Positions 27,230 through 36,091 of a stretch of 64,000 nt of DNA are shown piece after piece. How positions within the stretch are numbered: position 1 is the first letter of the stretch; every line of letters starts with the position of its first letter. Both the position numbers and the translations under genes were made by a program. The notes beneath the pieces were generated by a model, which was not told the origin of the DNA, did not search any database, and worked only from the letters and a program-made list of their open reading frames with translations. Source of the DNA: UBA7672 sp963784415 (GTDB lineage Bacteria > Pseudomonadota > Alphaproteobacteria > Caulobacterales > Hyphomonadaceae); NCBI GenBank assembly GCA_963784415.1, contig CAWARK010000014.1, positions 1-64,000 of the forward strand. The letters run 5' to 3'.

Positions 27230-28172
27230 GTTCGGTGAACAGCTCCATCAGAAGGGCATGGCGTTGCCGCCCGTCGAGAATTACGGCGGCGCCGACTCCC
27301 TTTTCGACTGCCTGCATGGCGTTTTCAAGCTTGGGAATCATCCCCCCTTGAGCAGTTCCGTCTGCGATAAGACCGCGCGCCTCCTCGATCGACAGTTTCT
27401 CGATCAGTTTGCCCGATTTATCGAGCACGCCGGCGATATCCGTAAGGAAAAGCACGCGTTCTGCCTTGAGAGCGCCGGCAATGGCCCCGGCGGCGGTGTC
27501 GGCGTTGATGTTGAAGCTCTTGCCGTCCGGGCCGATGCCGACCGGGGCGACGACGGGGATGAAGTCATCGTCCGCCTGGGCGGCCAATGCTTGCAGGACC
27601 GAAATGTCCACCTTGTCGGGCTCGCCGACATAGCCGAGGTCGACCACGCGCTCGATATTCGAATCAGGGTCGCGCTTGGTGCGCGTGAGCTTGGTGGCGG
27701 AGATCAGGTTGGCGTCGATGCCGGACAGGCCGACGGCTTTCACTTTCGTGACGCGATCCGGGTCTGCGCCGTCGATCTGGAAGGCCTGGTTGCCGGCCGC
27801 GTTGATGGCGCGGACGATGGATTTGTTGATGCCGCCCGCCAGCACCATCTCGACGATCTCCATCGAGGCGGCGTCGGTGACGCGCAGGCCGTCCTCGAAT
27901 GTCGAGACGATGCCGAGCTTTTCGAGCATGCGGCCGATCTGGGGGCCGCCGCCATGGACCACGACCGGATTGATGCCGAGCAGCTTGAGCAGGACGACAT
28001 CGCGGGCGAAAGCATCCGCCAGTTCGCCATTCTCCATGGCGTGGCCGCCGTATTTGATGACGATCGTCTGGCGGTCGTAGCGCTGGATATAGGGCAGGGC
28101 CTCGGAGAGCAGTCGCGCGGTGGCGAATGCGTCTGCGTTGGGGTCGAGCATCGAGGCCGGGATCTTGTTCAT
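27186..28172 (-). CDS. argB: Acetylglutamate kinase
   Basis: ArgB phosphorylates N-acetylglutamate in arginine synthesis. The 328-residue protein has KYGGHAM (lysine that binds phosphate), VHGGGPQIGRMLEKLGI, GLRVTDAASMEIVEMVLAG, VGIGPDGKSFNINADTAAGA and the ending QGGMIPKLENAMQAVEKGVG. The long N-terminal helix region (ARLLSEALPYIQRYDRQTIV) fits the arginine-sensitive class. The ATG at 28172 is the only sensible start. It is placed between dapD and engB on the same strand, the usual alphaproteobacterial order although with other genes inserted. Confidence 0.95.
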   Translation of the reverse strand: MNKIPASMLDPNADAFATARLLSEALPYIQRYDRQTIVIKYGGHAMENGELADAFARDVVLLKLLGINPVVVHGGGPQIGRMLEKLGIVSTFEDGLRVTDAASMEIVEMVLAGGINKSIVRAINAAGNQAFQIDGADPDRVTKVKAVGLSGIDANLISATKLTRTKRDPDSNIERVVDLGYVGEPDKVDISVLQALAAQADDDFIPVVAPVGIGPDGKSFNINADTAAGAIAGALKAERVLFLTDIAGVLDKSGKLIEKLSIEEARGLIADGTAQGGMIPKLENAMQAVEKGVGAAVILDGRQRHALLMELFTEHGAGTLVHNQKPRS

Positions 28173-28239
28173 GGCGCGCGGTCTAGCGGGTTTTGGCGGC
28201 GGGATGAAGAGGCCGCCGCCGCGACCGTATTTCACCAGC

Positions 28240-30142
28240 CTATTTCACCACCGGCAGCACAACGGCGCTGGGCTGGGCGGCGGAGCGGTAGATGCTTTGC
28301 GTGGCCTTTTTGTAGTCCGCTGCCTTTGCGTAGAAGATGTTCGGCACGAAGGTCTGTGGGTTGCGGTCGTAGAGCGGGAACAGGGTCGACTGGACCTGAA
28401 CCATGATCTTGTGGCCCTTCCGGAACACGTGGTCGACGTTCGGCAGGCCGAATTTGAACTCCTCGACCTTGCCCGGTTTCAGGGCTTCGGGCTTGGCGAA
28501 ATCCCTCACATAGCGGCCACGGAAGATCTCGAAGCCGATGCCCATCTGCACGCCTGCCGTCTCCGGGGCGTAGGTGTCTTCGTCAGGGTAGACATCGATC
28601 AGCTTGACGACCCAGTCGCTGTCCGAACCAGACGTGGCGGCGAACAGGTTGACCTGCGGCGCGCCCATGATGTGGACGTCGGCGCCGAGCGCGGGCGTCG
28701 TGTATTCCAGAACGTCGGGGCGTCCAGAGACGAAGCGCTGGTCTGCGATGAGCCAGGTCGTCCACGACAGGCGGTCACGCAGGTGGACGGGGCGGGGCAC
28801 GTACGGCACCGGCTTGGCGGGATCGGATACGTATTCGTCATGCGCGGTGGCGGCGGCTGTCGGCTTGGTCCAGCCGAGTTCGCCGTTTGCCTGCAGGTAG
28901 AGCGGCGTCGCCACGCCGCCCGGCCATTTCTGCGTTTCGTTCCACTTGTTGATGCCGGTCTGGTAGGTGAGCACCGGCGGTGTCTTCGGATCCGGCGCGC
29001 CTTTCAGATAGTGGTCGAGGAAGGGCTTCATGTAGCGGCTGCGGAAGTCGAGCCCGGTGTCGCCCGGCAGCTTGTAGAAGCCGAGTTCGGTCGCCGGATA
29101 GTTCACGCCCGAATGGCGCCACGGGCCGATGACGAGGTGCAGCTTGTCGTTGTTGGTGTCCTTCGGTTCCAGCATCTTGTAGGCGGCAGGCGCGCCATAG
29201 CTGTCTTCCTGGTCCCACTGGCCGACGACCAGCATGGTCGGCACGGTGAGCGGCTTGTCCTTGAACCATTTGTCGACCGCCTGGTCCGACCAGAAGGACG
29301 TGTAGGCCGGGTTCTGGAACAGCTTCTGGACAAACGGGTAGCTGTCGAGGCCGAACTTCTTCGCATAGTCGCCGGCCGAACCGGCGGCGAGGAAGGTGGC
29401 GTAGTCGTCGCCCGAGCCGTTGGGCACGTTGTTGCTGTCGCCGGCATTCGTCGTCATCGAGGTGACGTAGTCGAAGTTGGGCTGACGGAAGGCGCCGTTG
29501 TGGAACCAGTCGTCGCCCATCCAGCCATCGACCATCGGGCTCTGCGGCACTGAGGCTTTCAGCGCCGGGTGCGGGTTGATGGTGGCGACGAGGGAGGTGA
29601 AGCCGAGATAGGACGAGCCGGTGATGCCGACCTTGCCGTTCGACTCCGGCACGTTCTTCACTAGCCAGTCGATGGTGTCGTAGGCGTCGGTCGATTCATC
29701 GACATTGGTCTTATTGAGCGCGCCGATGATCGGGCGGTTCATCACGAACTCGCCTTCGGATTTGTTGCGGCCGCGCGCGTCCTGATAGACGCGGATATAG
29801 CCGTCGTTGACGAACTCGGCGTCCATCACCGGCAGAATGTCGACGAGGCGCTGGCTGCCCATGCGCGATGTCGCCTTGCCGGCATTGTAGACTGTGCGGG
29901 TCAGAAGGATCGGCGCGTTCGCCACGCCCTTGTGCATGGCGATGACGGTGAAGAGCTTCACCCCGTCGCGCATCGGGATCATGACTTCCTTGCGGACATA
30001 GTCGGCGTCGGGCGCGCGAAGCTGTAGGTCGGGTTCATCTCCGGCGTCATTGGGGTGACGACAGGCGGCTGCTGCGCGAGCGCCATTGCGGAGAGGCCGA
30101 GATGGCGGCGAGACCAGCGGCAAATGAGAGTCGACGAAGCAT
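28240..30142 (-). CDS. CocE/NonD family serine hydrolase (alpha-amino acid ester hydrolase/X-Pro dipeptidyl-peptidase type), exported, frameshifted N-terminus
   Basis: The alpha/beta-hydrolase core shows the nucleophile elbow GKVGITGSSYLGF, catalytic Asp in LVVGQWDQED and His in VIGPWRHSG, followed by a C-terminal jelly-roll domain (SWTTWLIADQRF, GADVHIMGAPQVNLFAATSG, DSDWVVKLIDVYPDE), diagnostic of the CocE/S15 group. YVRKEVMIPMRDGVKLFTVI begins the fold. The true start is the ATG at 30142 behind GGAGG (30152-30156), giving MLRRLSFAAGLAAISA, a signal peptide. Two single-base indels near 30080 and 30020 interrupt it; corrected it reads ALAQQPPVVTPMTPEMNPTY. It hydrolyses esters or N-terminal dipeptides of an unknown substrate in the periplasm. 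Confidence 0.88.
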
Positions 30143-30182
30143 AAGGCAGAACCTCCGAAAACGGACGATCCTCCTTATCCCA

Positions 30183-31007
30183 TCAGTTCTTGAGCCGGTA
30201 GCCCGTCTTGAACATCCAGCCGACGACCGTCAGCAGCACGAGGATGAAGCCCGCCGTGACGCCGAGGCTGAGCAGGACGTTGTCGCCGGAGAGGCCGAAG
30301 AAGGTCCAGCGATAGCCGGAGATCAGGTGGACCACCGGGTTCAGCTGGGCGATGCCGCGCCAGCCTTCAGGGAGCATGTCGATGGTGTAGAACGCGCCGC
30401 CGAGGAAGGTGAGCGGCGTCACGATCAGCATCGGGATGAAGTTCAGCTGCTCGAAGCTCTGCGCCCAGATGCCGATGATGAAACCGAACAGGCTGAAGGC
30501 GAAGGAGACGAGGATCAGGAACAGCACCATCTCGACCGGGTGCAGGATGGTGACCGGCACGAAGAGATAGGCGGTCGCGAGAATGACGAGGCCGAGGATC
30601 ACGGATTTCGTGGCGGCGGCGCCGACGAAGGCGATGACGATCTCGAAGTAGGACACGGGCGCCGAGAGCAGCTCGTAGATCGTGCCGGTGAATTTCGGGA
30701 AGTAGATGCCGAAGCTCGCGTTGAAGATCGAGTTGGTGAAGATCGACAGCATGATGAGGCCCGGCACCAGGAAGGAGCCGTACTCAAGGCCCGGCACGAT
30801 GGGCGCCATGCGGCTGCCGATGGCGGAGCCGAAGACCACGAAATAGAGTGCGGTGGTGATGACGGGCGTCGCGAGGCTTTCGCCGATGGTGCGGAAGAAG
30901 CGCACCATCTGGAAGCGGTACATCGCCCAGACGCTGTGGCCGTTGAAGGCCGGGACGTTGCGGACGATGGGGGCGTAGGTGGGCTGGGTGGTCGTTGCGT
31001 CGGCCAT
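30183..31007 (-). CDS. ABC-2 type exporter permease
   Basis: Six membrane helices and the ABC-2 signature region (FNPVVHLISGYRWTFFGL-like: AQLNPVVHLISGYRWTF) with PLTFLGGAFYTIDMLPEGWR before it identify the membrane subunit of an ABC-2 exporter of the YadH/DrrB type. A cytoplasmic amphipathic helix (WAMYRFQMVRFFRTIGESLA) precedes helix 1. Its start lies 5 bases from the ATPase stop, so both form one transporter, two of each per complex. The substrate is not evident. Confidence 0.9.
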   Translation of the reverse strand: MADATTTQPTYAPIVRNVPAFNGHSVWAMYRFQMVRFFRTIGESLATPVITTALYFVVFGSAIGSRMAPIVPGLEYGSFLVPGLIMLSIFTNSIFNASFGIYFPKFTGTIYELLSAPVSYFEIVIAFVGAAATKSVILGLVILATAYLFVPVTILHPVEMVLFLILVSFAFSLFGFIIGIWAQSFEQLNFIPMLIVTPLTFLGGAFYTIDMLPEGWRGIAQLNPVVHLISGYRWTFFGLSGDNVLLSLGVTAGFILVLLTVVGWMFKTGYRLKN

Positions 31008-31011
31008 GGGA

Positions 31012-31968
31012 TCAGCTCCTGACGTCGGCGGTTACGGCGGGCTTCGCCGAGTGCACGAGGCTGACGAAGATGTCTTCGAGCGAGGATTGCTTCGTCTCGA
31101 GATCCTTGAACTGGATGCCGAGCTCGCTCATGCGGCGGATCAGGGAGGCGACGCCGGTGCGCTCGGCCGTGGTGTCGAACGTGTATTCGAGGCGGTGGCC
31201 GCTGTCGGCGAGCGCGAGGTCCCACTCTTTCAGCGTATCGGGGAGGGCGCTGAGCGGTTCGGCGAGTTCGAAGTTCACCTGCTTCTTGCCGAGCTTCTTC
31301 ATCAGTGTCTTCTTGTCTTCGACGAGGATGAGTTCGCCCTTGGCGATGACGCCGACGCGATCGGCCATCTCCTCGGCTTCTTCGATGTAGTGCGTGGTGA
31401 GGATCACGGTGACGCCCCGGTCGCGCATCTTGCGCACGAGGGCCCACATGTCGCGGCGGAGTTCGACGTCAACGCCAGCGGTGGGTTCGTCGAGGAAGAG
31501 GATTTCAGGCTCATGGGCGAGCGCCTTGGCGATCAATACGCGGCGCTTCATGCCGCCGGAGAGCGCCTGGATTTTCTCGTCCTTCTTCTCCCAGAGGGAG
31601 AGGTCTTTCAGGACCTGTTCGACATGGGCGTTGTTCGGCGGAAGGCCGAAGAGGCCGCGCGAATAGGTGGTGACGGCCCAGACGGTCTCGAAAATGTCGA
31701 CGTGCATTTCCTGCGGCACGAGGCCGATCAGGGAGCGGGCGGAGCGGTAGTCTTTCCGCGTGTCGTAACCGGCGGCGGTGATCTGTCCGGTGGTGGGCGT
31801 GACGATGCCGCAGACCGCGTTGATCAGCGTCGTCTTGCCCGCGCCGTTGGGGCCGAGCAGGGCGAAGATCTCGCCGCGCTGGATGTCGAGGTCGACGGTC
31901 TTCAGCGCCTGGAGCCCGCCCTTGTAGGACTTGCTGAGGCCGCGAATGGACAGGACGGGTTGGGTCAA
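31012..31968 (-). CDS. ABC-2 type exporter ATP-binding protein
   Basis: Start is taken at the TTG at 31968 (MTQPVLSIRGLSKSYKGG), because the fold begins there; the 25 residues upstream are not homologous. Walker A GPNGAGKT (39-46), Q-loop LVPQEMHVD, signature LSGGMKRR (136-143), Walker B LFLDEP (157-162) and switch His in TTHYIEEAE are intact. The extra C-terminal ~90 residues (QVNFELAEPLSALPDTLKEW) are typical of YadG/CcmA-like ATPases. It works with the downstream permease. Confidence 0.93.
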   Translation of the reverse strand: MTQPVLSIRGLSKSYKGGLQALKTVDLDIQRGEIFALLGPNGAGKTTLINAVCGIVTPTTGQITAAGYDTRKDYRSARSLIGLVPQEMHVDIFETVWAVTTYSRGLFGLPPNNAHVEQVLKDLSLWEKKDEKIQALSGGMKRRVLIAKALAHEPEILFLDEPTAGVDVELRRDMWALVRKMRDRGVTVILTTHYIEEAEEMADRVGVIAKGELILVEDKKTLMKKLGKKQVNFELAEPLSALPDTLKEWDLALADSGHRLEYTFDTTAERTGVASLIRRMSELGIQFKDLETKQSSLEDIFVSLVHSAKPAVTADVRS

Positions 31969-32127
31969 GAGGAGATCCCCGAGGTCGTATCTATGATGGC
32001 TCTTGAGGCGGCCACCCGCGATGTGGGGCCTCAACCGGCCCATGTCCAGTAGGACGGGCCAAGGCTTTCGGGCCCGACATGGCGGTACGAGTTTATTTCG
32101 TCGCCTGCGCGACCGGCGGCAGTGTGA

Positions 32128-32628
32128 TCAGGGTGTTGTGGCGTCGATCATGGCGATGCCGCGATCGATATACTCGGCGTTCTTGCAATTGCCCCCGCAG
32201 TCTCTCTGGAGTTTCACGAGATCGTCGCGTTGCCGCTTTGCGCCTTCCGCGTCGCCCAGCTTGATCAGCGTGACGCCGAGCCGGCTCTTGGGGTCAGGGT
32301 CCTTCGGCTTCTTCTGGACGGCGATATCCAGATAGGGCTTGGCTTCGGACCATTTGCCGAGGCTCATCTTGGCGACGCCCATCATGAAGTTGGCTTCGGG
32401 ATGATTGCCGTTTTCGCGCAGCACATCGGCGAAGATGGCTTCAGCCACTGCGAAGTTCTTTGCCTTGAGCGCGTCGACGCCGTCCTGATAGCGGCGGGCG
32501 CTGAGCGCGGTGTTGTTCTCGAGCTTCTGCATATCGGCGGATTGTTGCGTGTAGCCACGCGGCACCTGGGCCGAGGCAGGACCGGCGACAGCGACGAGAG
32601 CGAGCAACAAGGGCAGCGTATTTTTCAC
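32128..32628 (-). CDS. Periplasmic tetratricopeptide-repeat protein
   Basis: Signal peptide MKNTLPLLLALVAVAGPASA, then two to three TPR units (YQDGVDALKAKNFAVAEAIF, ADVLRENGNHPEANFMMGVA, KMSLGKWSEAKPYLDIAVQK, LGVTLIKLGDAEGAKRQRDD). A CGGNC pair near the end may form a disulfide. 166 residues; likely a scaffold or adaptor at the periplasm. It lies between the ABC ATPase and engB on the same strand. Confidence 0.78.
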   Translation of the reverse strand: MKNTLPLLLALVAVAGPASAQVPRGYTQQSADMQKLENNTALSARRYQDGVDALKAKNFAVAEAIFADVLRENGNHPEANFMMGVAKMSLGKWSEAKPYLDIAVQKKPKDPDPKSRLGVTLIKLGDAEGAKRQRDDLVKLQRDCGGNCKNAEYIDRGIAMIDATTP

Positions 32629-32676
32629 GACGTTTCCCCATAACGCATTGGGGGTAGTCTAGGAGACCCGATGGGC

Positions 32677-33315
32677 TCAGGCCAATCCACAAATGGTTGC
32701 GCGCAGCTCGGCAATGCCGAGGCCTTTTTCGCTCGAAGTCGCTATAACGCTGGGGTAGGCGGCCGGCTGTTTCTTCAATGTCTCGGTCGTTGCGGCGATG
32801 AGGTCCGGCACTTCCGACTTCTTGATCTTGTCGAGCTTGGTCAGCACGACCTGATATTGCGCCGCTGCGGTGTCGAGCTGTTTCATGACGCTGAGGTCGA
32901 TTTCGCCGACGCCACGACGCGCGTCGATCAGCATGAAGACGCGGCGGAGTTTCGAGCGGCTGCGGAGATAATCGAGGTTGAGACGGCCCCAGACATCGAC
33001 GTTTTTCCGGGGCGCCTCGGCGAAGCCATAGCCGGGCAGGTCGACGAGGTAGAACTTGCCTTCGGCGAGATCGAAGAAGTTGATCTCTTGCGTGCGGCCC
33101 GGCGTGTTGGAGGCGCGCGCGAGATTCTTGCGATTGCAGAGTGCGTTGATGAGGCTGGACTTGCCGACATTGGAGCGGCCGGCGAAGGCGATCTCGGGAC
33201 GGTCGCCGGGCGGCATGGCATCGATGGCGACTGCGCCCATCACGAACGCGACTGGGCGGCCGAAGAATTTCCGCGCGGCTTCGATCTGGTCAGGGGTGAA
33301 GGTTACGTCGGTCAT
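32677..33315 (-). CDS. engB: Ribosome biogenesis GTP-binding protein EngB/YsxC
   Basis: EngB acts in late 50S subunit assembly. G1 GRSNVGKS (46-53), G2 TPGRTQ (71-76), G3 DLPGYG (92-97), G4 LTKLDK and G5 TSSEKGLG are intact in a 212-residue protein of standard length. The ATG at 33315 starts MTDVTFTPDQIEAARKFFGR; the frame is open further upstream but not conserved. It is the expected neighbour of yidC. Confidence 0.94.
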   Translation of the reverse strand: MTDVTFTPDQIEAARKFFGRPVAFVMGAVAIDAMPPGDRPEIAFAGRSNVGKSSLINALCNRKNLARASNTPGRTQEINFFDLAEGKFYLVDLPGYGFAEAPRKNVDVWGRLNLDYLRSRSKLRRVFMLIDARRGVGEIDLSVMKQLDTAAAQYQVVLTKLDKIKKSEVPDLIAATTETLKKQPAAYPSVIATSSEKGLGIAELRATICGLA

Positions 33316-33339
33316 GCTCGTTGCCAGTTCCGTAAGCGC

Positions 33340-33464
33340 GCCCTCGTGGTTCGACGGACGCTTCCTTCGATCGCTGCTCACCACAAGGGCTGCGCGACCA
33401 GTAGTGGAGTAGCCCTCATGGTGAGCAGCGCGGCAAGGCCACGCGCCCGTCGAACCACGAGGGC
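33340..33464. repeat. Nested inverted repeat (large hairpin) between yidC and engB
   Basis: Outer arms GCCCTCGTGGTTCGACGG (33340-33357) and its exact reverse complement (33447-33464) enclose inner arms GCTGCTCACCACAAGGGC (33373-33390) and GCCCTCATGGTGAGCAGC (33412-33429, one mismatch). It fills most of the 33316-33481 gap. The 'GTGGTTCGACGG ... CTGCTCACCA' type is familiar from dispersed REP elements of alphaproteobacteria; termination of yidC transcripts could be a side effect. Confidence 0.75.
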
Positions 33465-33481
33465 GTAGGTCCGAACGCTCG

Positions 33482-35263
33482 CTACGCCGCTTTCTTGGCG
33501 CTCAAACGCTTCTTGATCCACTTGTCGAGTTCGGTCTCGACGCCGGTGCGGCGCATGATGATGTACTGCTGCACGATCGAGATCAGGTTCGACCAGACAT
33601 AGTAGATCACGAGGCCGGCGGCGAAGCCCGCGAAGAGGAAGAGGAAGAGGAGCGGGATCCAGCGCATGATCTGGCGCTGCATCGGGTCCGTCGGCGGCGC
33701 GGAGAGGCTCTGCAGGCCGAACATGGTGAGGCCGTACAGGAGCGGCCAGAAGCCGATGCCGAGCATGCCGCCGATTAGCGGAATGGTGCGCGGATCCCAC
33801 GGGATAAGGCCGAAGAGGTTGAATATCGTCGTCGGGTCAGCCGCCGACATATCTCTGATCCAGCCAATAAAGGGCGTGTGGCGCATCTCGATCGAGACGT
33901 TGAGCACCTGGAACAGCGAGTAGAACACGAACATCGTCGGGATGAGCGGCAGGCAGCCCGCCACCGGGTTGACCTTCTCGCGCTGGAACAGCTTGGCCTG
34001 TTCGGAGCGCATGCGCGCCGGATCGGCTGCGAAGCGTTCCTGGATGACCTTCATCTCGGGCTGGATCAGGCGCATCTTCGACATCGATTTGTACATGTTA
34101 TATTGCAGCGGGAAGAACACGATCTTCACCACGACAGTGACGGCGAGGATGGCGAAACCGAACGCGCCGAACCAGCCCTGGAAGGTCATCAGCAGCCAGA
34201 AGAACGGCTTGGTGATGAAGAACAGCCAGCTCCAGTCGACAGCATCAGTGAAGGCGGGGATGCCGCTGGCGTGTTCGTAGCGGTCGAGCACCGAGACACG
34301 CTTGGCGCCGGCGAAAATGCGCGCCTGCTTGGTGATCGATTTGCCCGGCTCGATGACATAGGGGGTGAGGGCGTAACCGGCGCTGAACGTGGTCTGGCCG
34401 TTCAGTTTTTCCGAGCCGACGATCATCTGCACTTCTTCGTTCTGTTCCGGGATCGTCGCGGCCATCCAGTATTTCGTGGTCAGCGCGTTCCAGCCGCCGG
34501 TGACGTTCTTCGAGACCGCCTTGCCCTGGTTGAGGTCGTGGTAGTTGACCTGCTGGTTCTTGTCGGGGCCATAGACGCCGAGCGCGCCGCGATGTGCGCC
34601 AGCTTCGGCGTGGGGCGCGTTGATCAGGTCGTTGGTCTGCAGCTGGCGCAACTGCACCTTCTCGGCCAGCGTGACGGCCGCCGTGCCGGTGTTGGTGACG
34701 GTATCATTGACGGAGAACATGTAGTCGGCGTCGATGGTGATCGTGCGCGCGATGTGAACGGCTTCGGCGACGTATTCCAGCTTGAGTGGGTTCTCGACAG
34801 TCAGCGGTCCCGTGCTGGTCTGCTTCCAGACGACGTCATCGGTGGTGGTGCTCGGCGTGGTCCACGCGACGGTGGCGTAGAAGGCGTTGGCGGTGCCGGC
34901 GGGCGCGAGCAGCTTGATCTCGCCCTTGGGGTTCTTCGCTTCCTTGTCGCCGATCGTCTCGTAGAAGTTCTTGAGCGACACGTCGTCGATGCGCGCGCCG
35001 AGCAGAGAGATCGAACCGTCGATCGCCGGTGCAGTGACCGCCACGCGCTGACCGGACGCCAGTTCGGCCGTGACGATTTCGTCGCGTTGGCGAAGGGTCG
35101 GCGTCGGAGACGTGACCTGTTCGACCGCGTTCTGCTTCGCTTGTTGTTCGGCGACCTGGCGCGCCTTCTGCTGGGGCTCCAGCACGAAGATGTTGTAGAT
35201 CATGAAGAGGCCGAAGCACAGGACGAGCGCCAGCAGTAGATTGCGCTGCTCTTGCTGTTCCAT
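33482..35263 (-). CDS. yidC: Membrane protein insertase YidC
   Basis: YidC inserts and folds inner-membrane proteins, alone or with SecYEG. The 593-residue form has the N-terminal anchor (LLLALVLCFGLFMIYNIFVL), a large periplasmic beta-sandwich domain (about 30-360) and the five-helix core (FWLLMTFQGWFGAFGFAILA, VVVKIVFFPLQYNMYKSMSK, MRLIQPEMKVIQERF, NPVAGCLPLIPTMFVFYSLF). A hydrophilic groove arginine is plausible in the core. The rnpA stop lies 5 bases upstream, with no yidD between. Confidence 0.96.
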   Translation of the reverse strand: MEQQEQRNLLLALVLCFGLFMIYNIFVLEPQQKARQVAEQQAKQNAVEQVTSPTPTLRQRDEIVTAELASGQRVAVTAPAIDGSISLLGARIDDVSLKNFYETIGDKEAKNPKGEIKLLAPAGTANAFYATVAWTTPSTTTDDVVWKQTSTGPLTVENPLKLEYVAEAVHIARTITIDADYMFSVNDTVTNTGTAAVTLAEKVQLRQLQTNDLINAPHAEAGAHRGALGVYGPDKNQQVNYHDLNQGKAVSKNVTGGWNALTTKYWMAATIPEQNEEVQMIVGSEKLNGQTTFSAGYALTPYVIEPGKSITKQARIFAGAKRVSVLDRYEHASGIPAFTDAVDWSWLFFITKPFFWLLMTFQGWFGAFGFAILAVTVVVKIVFFPLQYNMYKSMSKMRLIQPEMKVIQERFAADPARMRSEQAKLFQREKVNPVAGCLPLIPTMFVFYSLFQVLNVSIEMRHTPFIGWIRDMSAADPTTIFNLFGLIPWDPRTIPLIGGMLGIGFWPLLYGLTMFGLQSLSAPPTDPMQRQIMRWIPLLFLFLFAGFAAGLVIYYVWSNLISIVQQYIIMRRTGVETELDKWIKKRLSAKKAA

Positions 35264-35268
35264 GGGGA

Positions 35269-35601
35269 TCAGGTCCTGGTTGCGGAGGCGCCATCGCCTG
35301 CGGGAAGCAGGCGGCGGCGGAGGCTTATCAATGCGATTTCCATATCGTCAAGCAAACGCGCCCAGGGCGCTTCTGCCGTGTCCTGGCGCGCGATGAAGAC
35401 ATAGTCGGCTCCGGCGACCCCGAGATGGGGCAGGAGCATGCGGGCGGCCTCGCGCAGGCGGCGACGCGCCCGGTTGCGGGTGACCGAATTGCCGATCTTC
35501 TTGGTGGTGGTGAAGCCTTCTCCGGCGACGGGGCGGCCCGCCTCCCGGCGGCGGCCCTGGACCACGATCAGCTTGCGCCGTTCGCTGTAACCATTTGCCA
35601 C
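35269..35601 (-). CDS. rnpA: Ribonuclease P protein component; start probably further upstream
   Basis: RnpA binds RNase P RNA for tRNA 5' maturation. The RNR motif is SVTRNRARRRLREAARMLL, preceded by GFTTTKKIGN (the family's 'GxxxsKKxGnAVxRNrxkR'). The GTG at 35601 (MANGYSERRKLIVVQGRRRE) is the first standard start, but the conserved hydrophobic patch comes earlier in the same frame (EVQRLRLRREFLFVANGY), so the real start is likely near 35643 with a non-standard codon (CTG) or a missed base. It runs into yidC with a 5-base gap. Confidence 0.9.
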   Translation of the reverse strand: MANGYSERRKLIVVQGRRREAGRPVAGEGFTTTKKIGNSVTRNRARRRLREAARMLLPHLGVAGADYVFIARQDTAEAPWARLLDDMEIALISLRRRLLPAGDGASATRT

Positions 35602-35698
35602 AAAAAGGAATTCACGCCGTAACCGGAGGCGTTGGACCTCCAGCGGCGGCGTGTTTTTGTCGGTTGGGAGGGGGCGGGGGGGGCGGCGGAAGACGCGC

Positions 35699-35840
35699 TT
35701 AGGCGCTCAGACGCTTGCGGCCCTTGGCGCGACGCGAGGCCAGGATTTTCTGGCCGTTCTTCGTCGCCATGCGCGCGCGGAACCCGTGGCGCCGCTTGCG
35801 CTTCAGGTTGCTCGGCTGGAAAGTCCGTTTGGTGGCCACG
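35699..35840 (-). CDS. rpmH: 50S ribosomal protein L34
   Basis: 46 residues from the GTG at 35840: TKRTFQPSNLKRKRRHGFRA, RMATKNGQKILASRRAKGRK, ending RLSA with TAA at 35699-35701. This is a complete L34, which sits on the large ribosomal subunit. It is the first gene of the rpmH-rnpA-yidC operon. The other frame over this stretch (MTRGHQTDF...) is a shadow. Confidence 0.95.
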
Positions 35841-35874
35841 GGTCACTGCCCCTTATTCCTTCAGGAAGGCGGGG

Positions 35875-35903
35875 GAACTACATGGCCGATCCGGCCTAGT
35901 CAA
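35875..35903 (-). promoter_or_regulatory. Putative promoter of the rpmH-rnpA-yidC operon
   Basis: On the minus strand, TTGACT (35903-35898), a 17-base spacer and TAGTTC (35880-35875) lie 35 bases before the rpmH start. The -35 box is strong, the -10 weak, as in many GC-rich alphaproteobacterial housekeeping promoters. Confidence 0.5.
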
Positions 35904-36091
35904 GCGCGTGGCGAGCGTTTTCCCCGAGGCTCGCCCCCTGCGACGGGATTGCAGCTGTTCCCGGAACCTGTCATCTGCAAAAGATGACGGCGCCGTTAGG
36001 GAAGCAGGACGACGACGGCAGACTAATATAAAGAGATGCGGCCCGCACTCTCCAGTTTCCACTGAAACTGGGCTCCGCAGGCGCCGCCACA

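Noticed and set aside
35602..36091. Chromosome origin near rpmH
   Set aside because: rpmH often lies near oriC, but no dnaA gene or cluster of DnaA boxes (TTATCCACA type) was seen in this gap.
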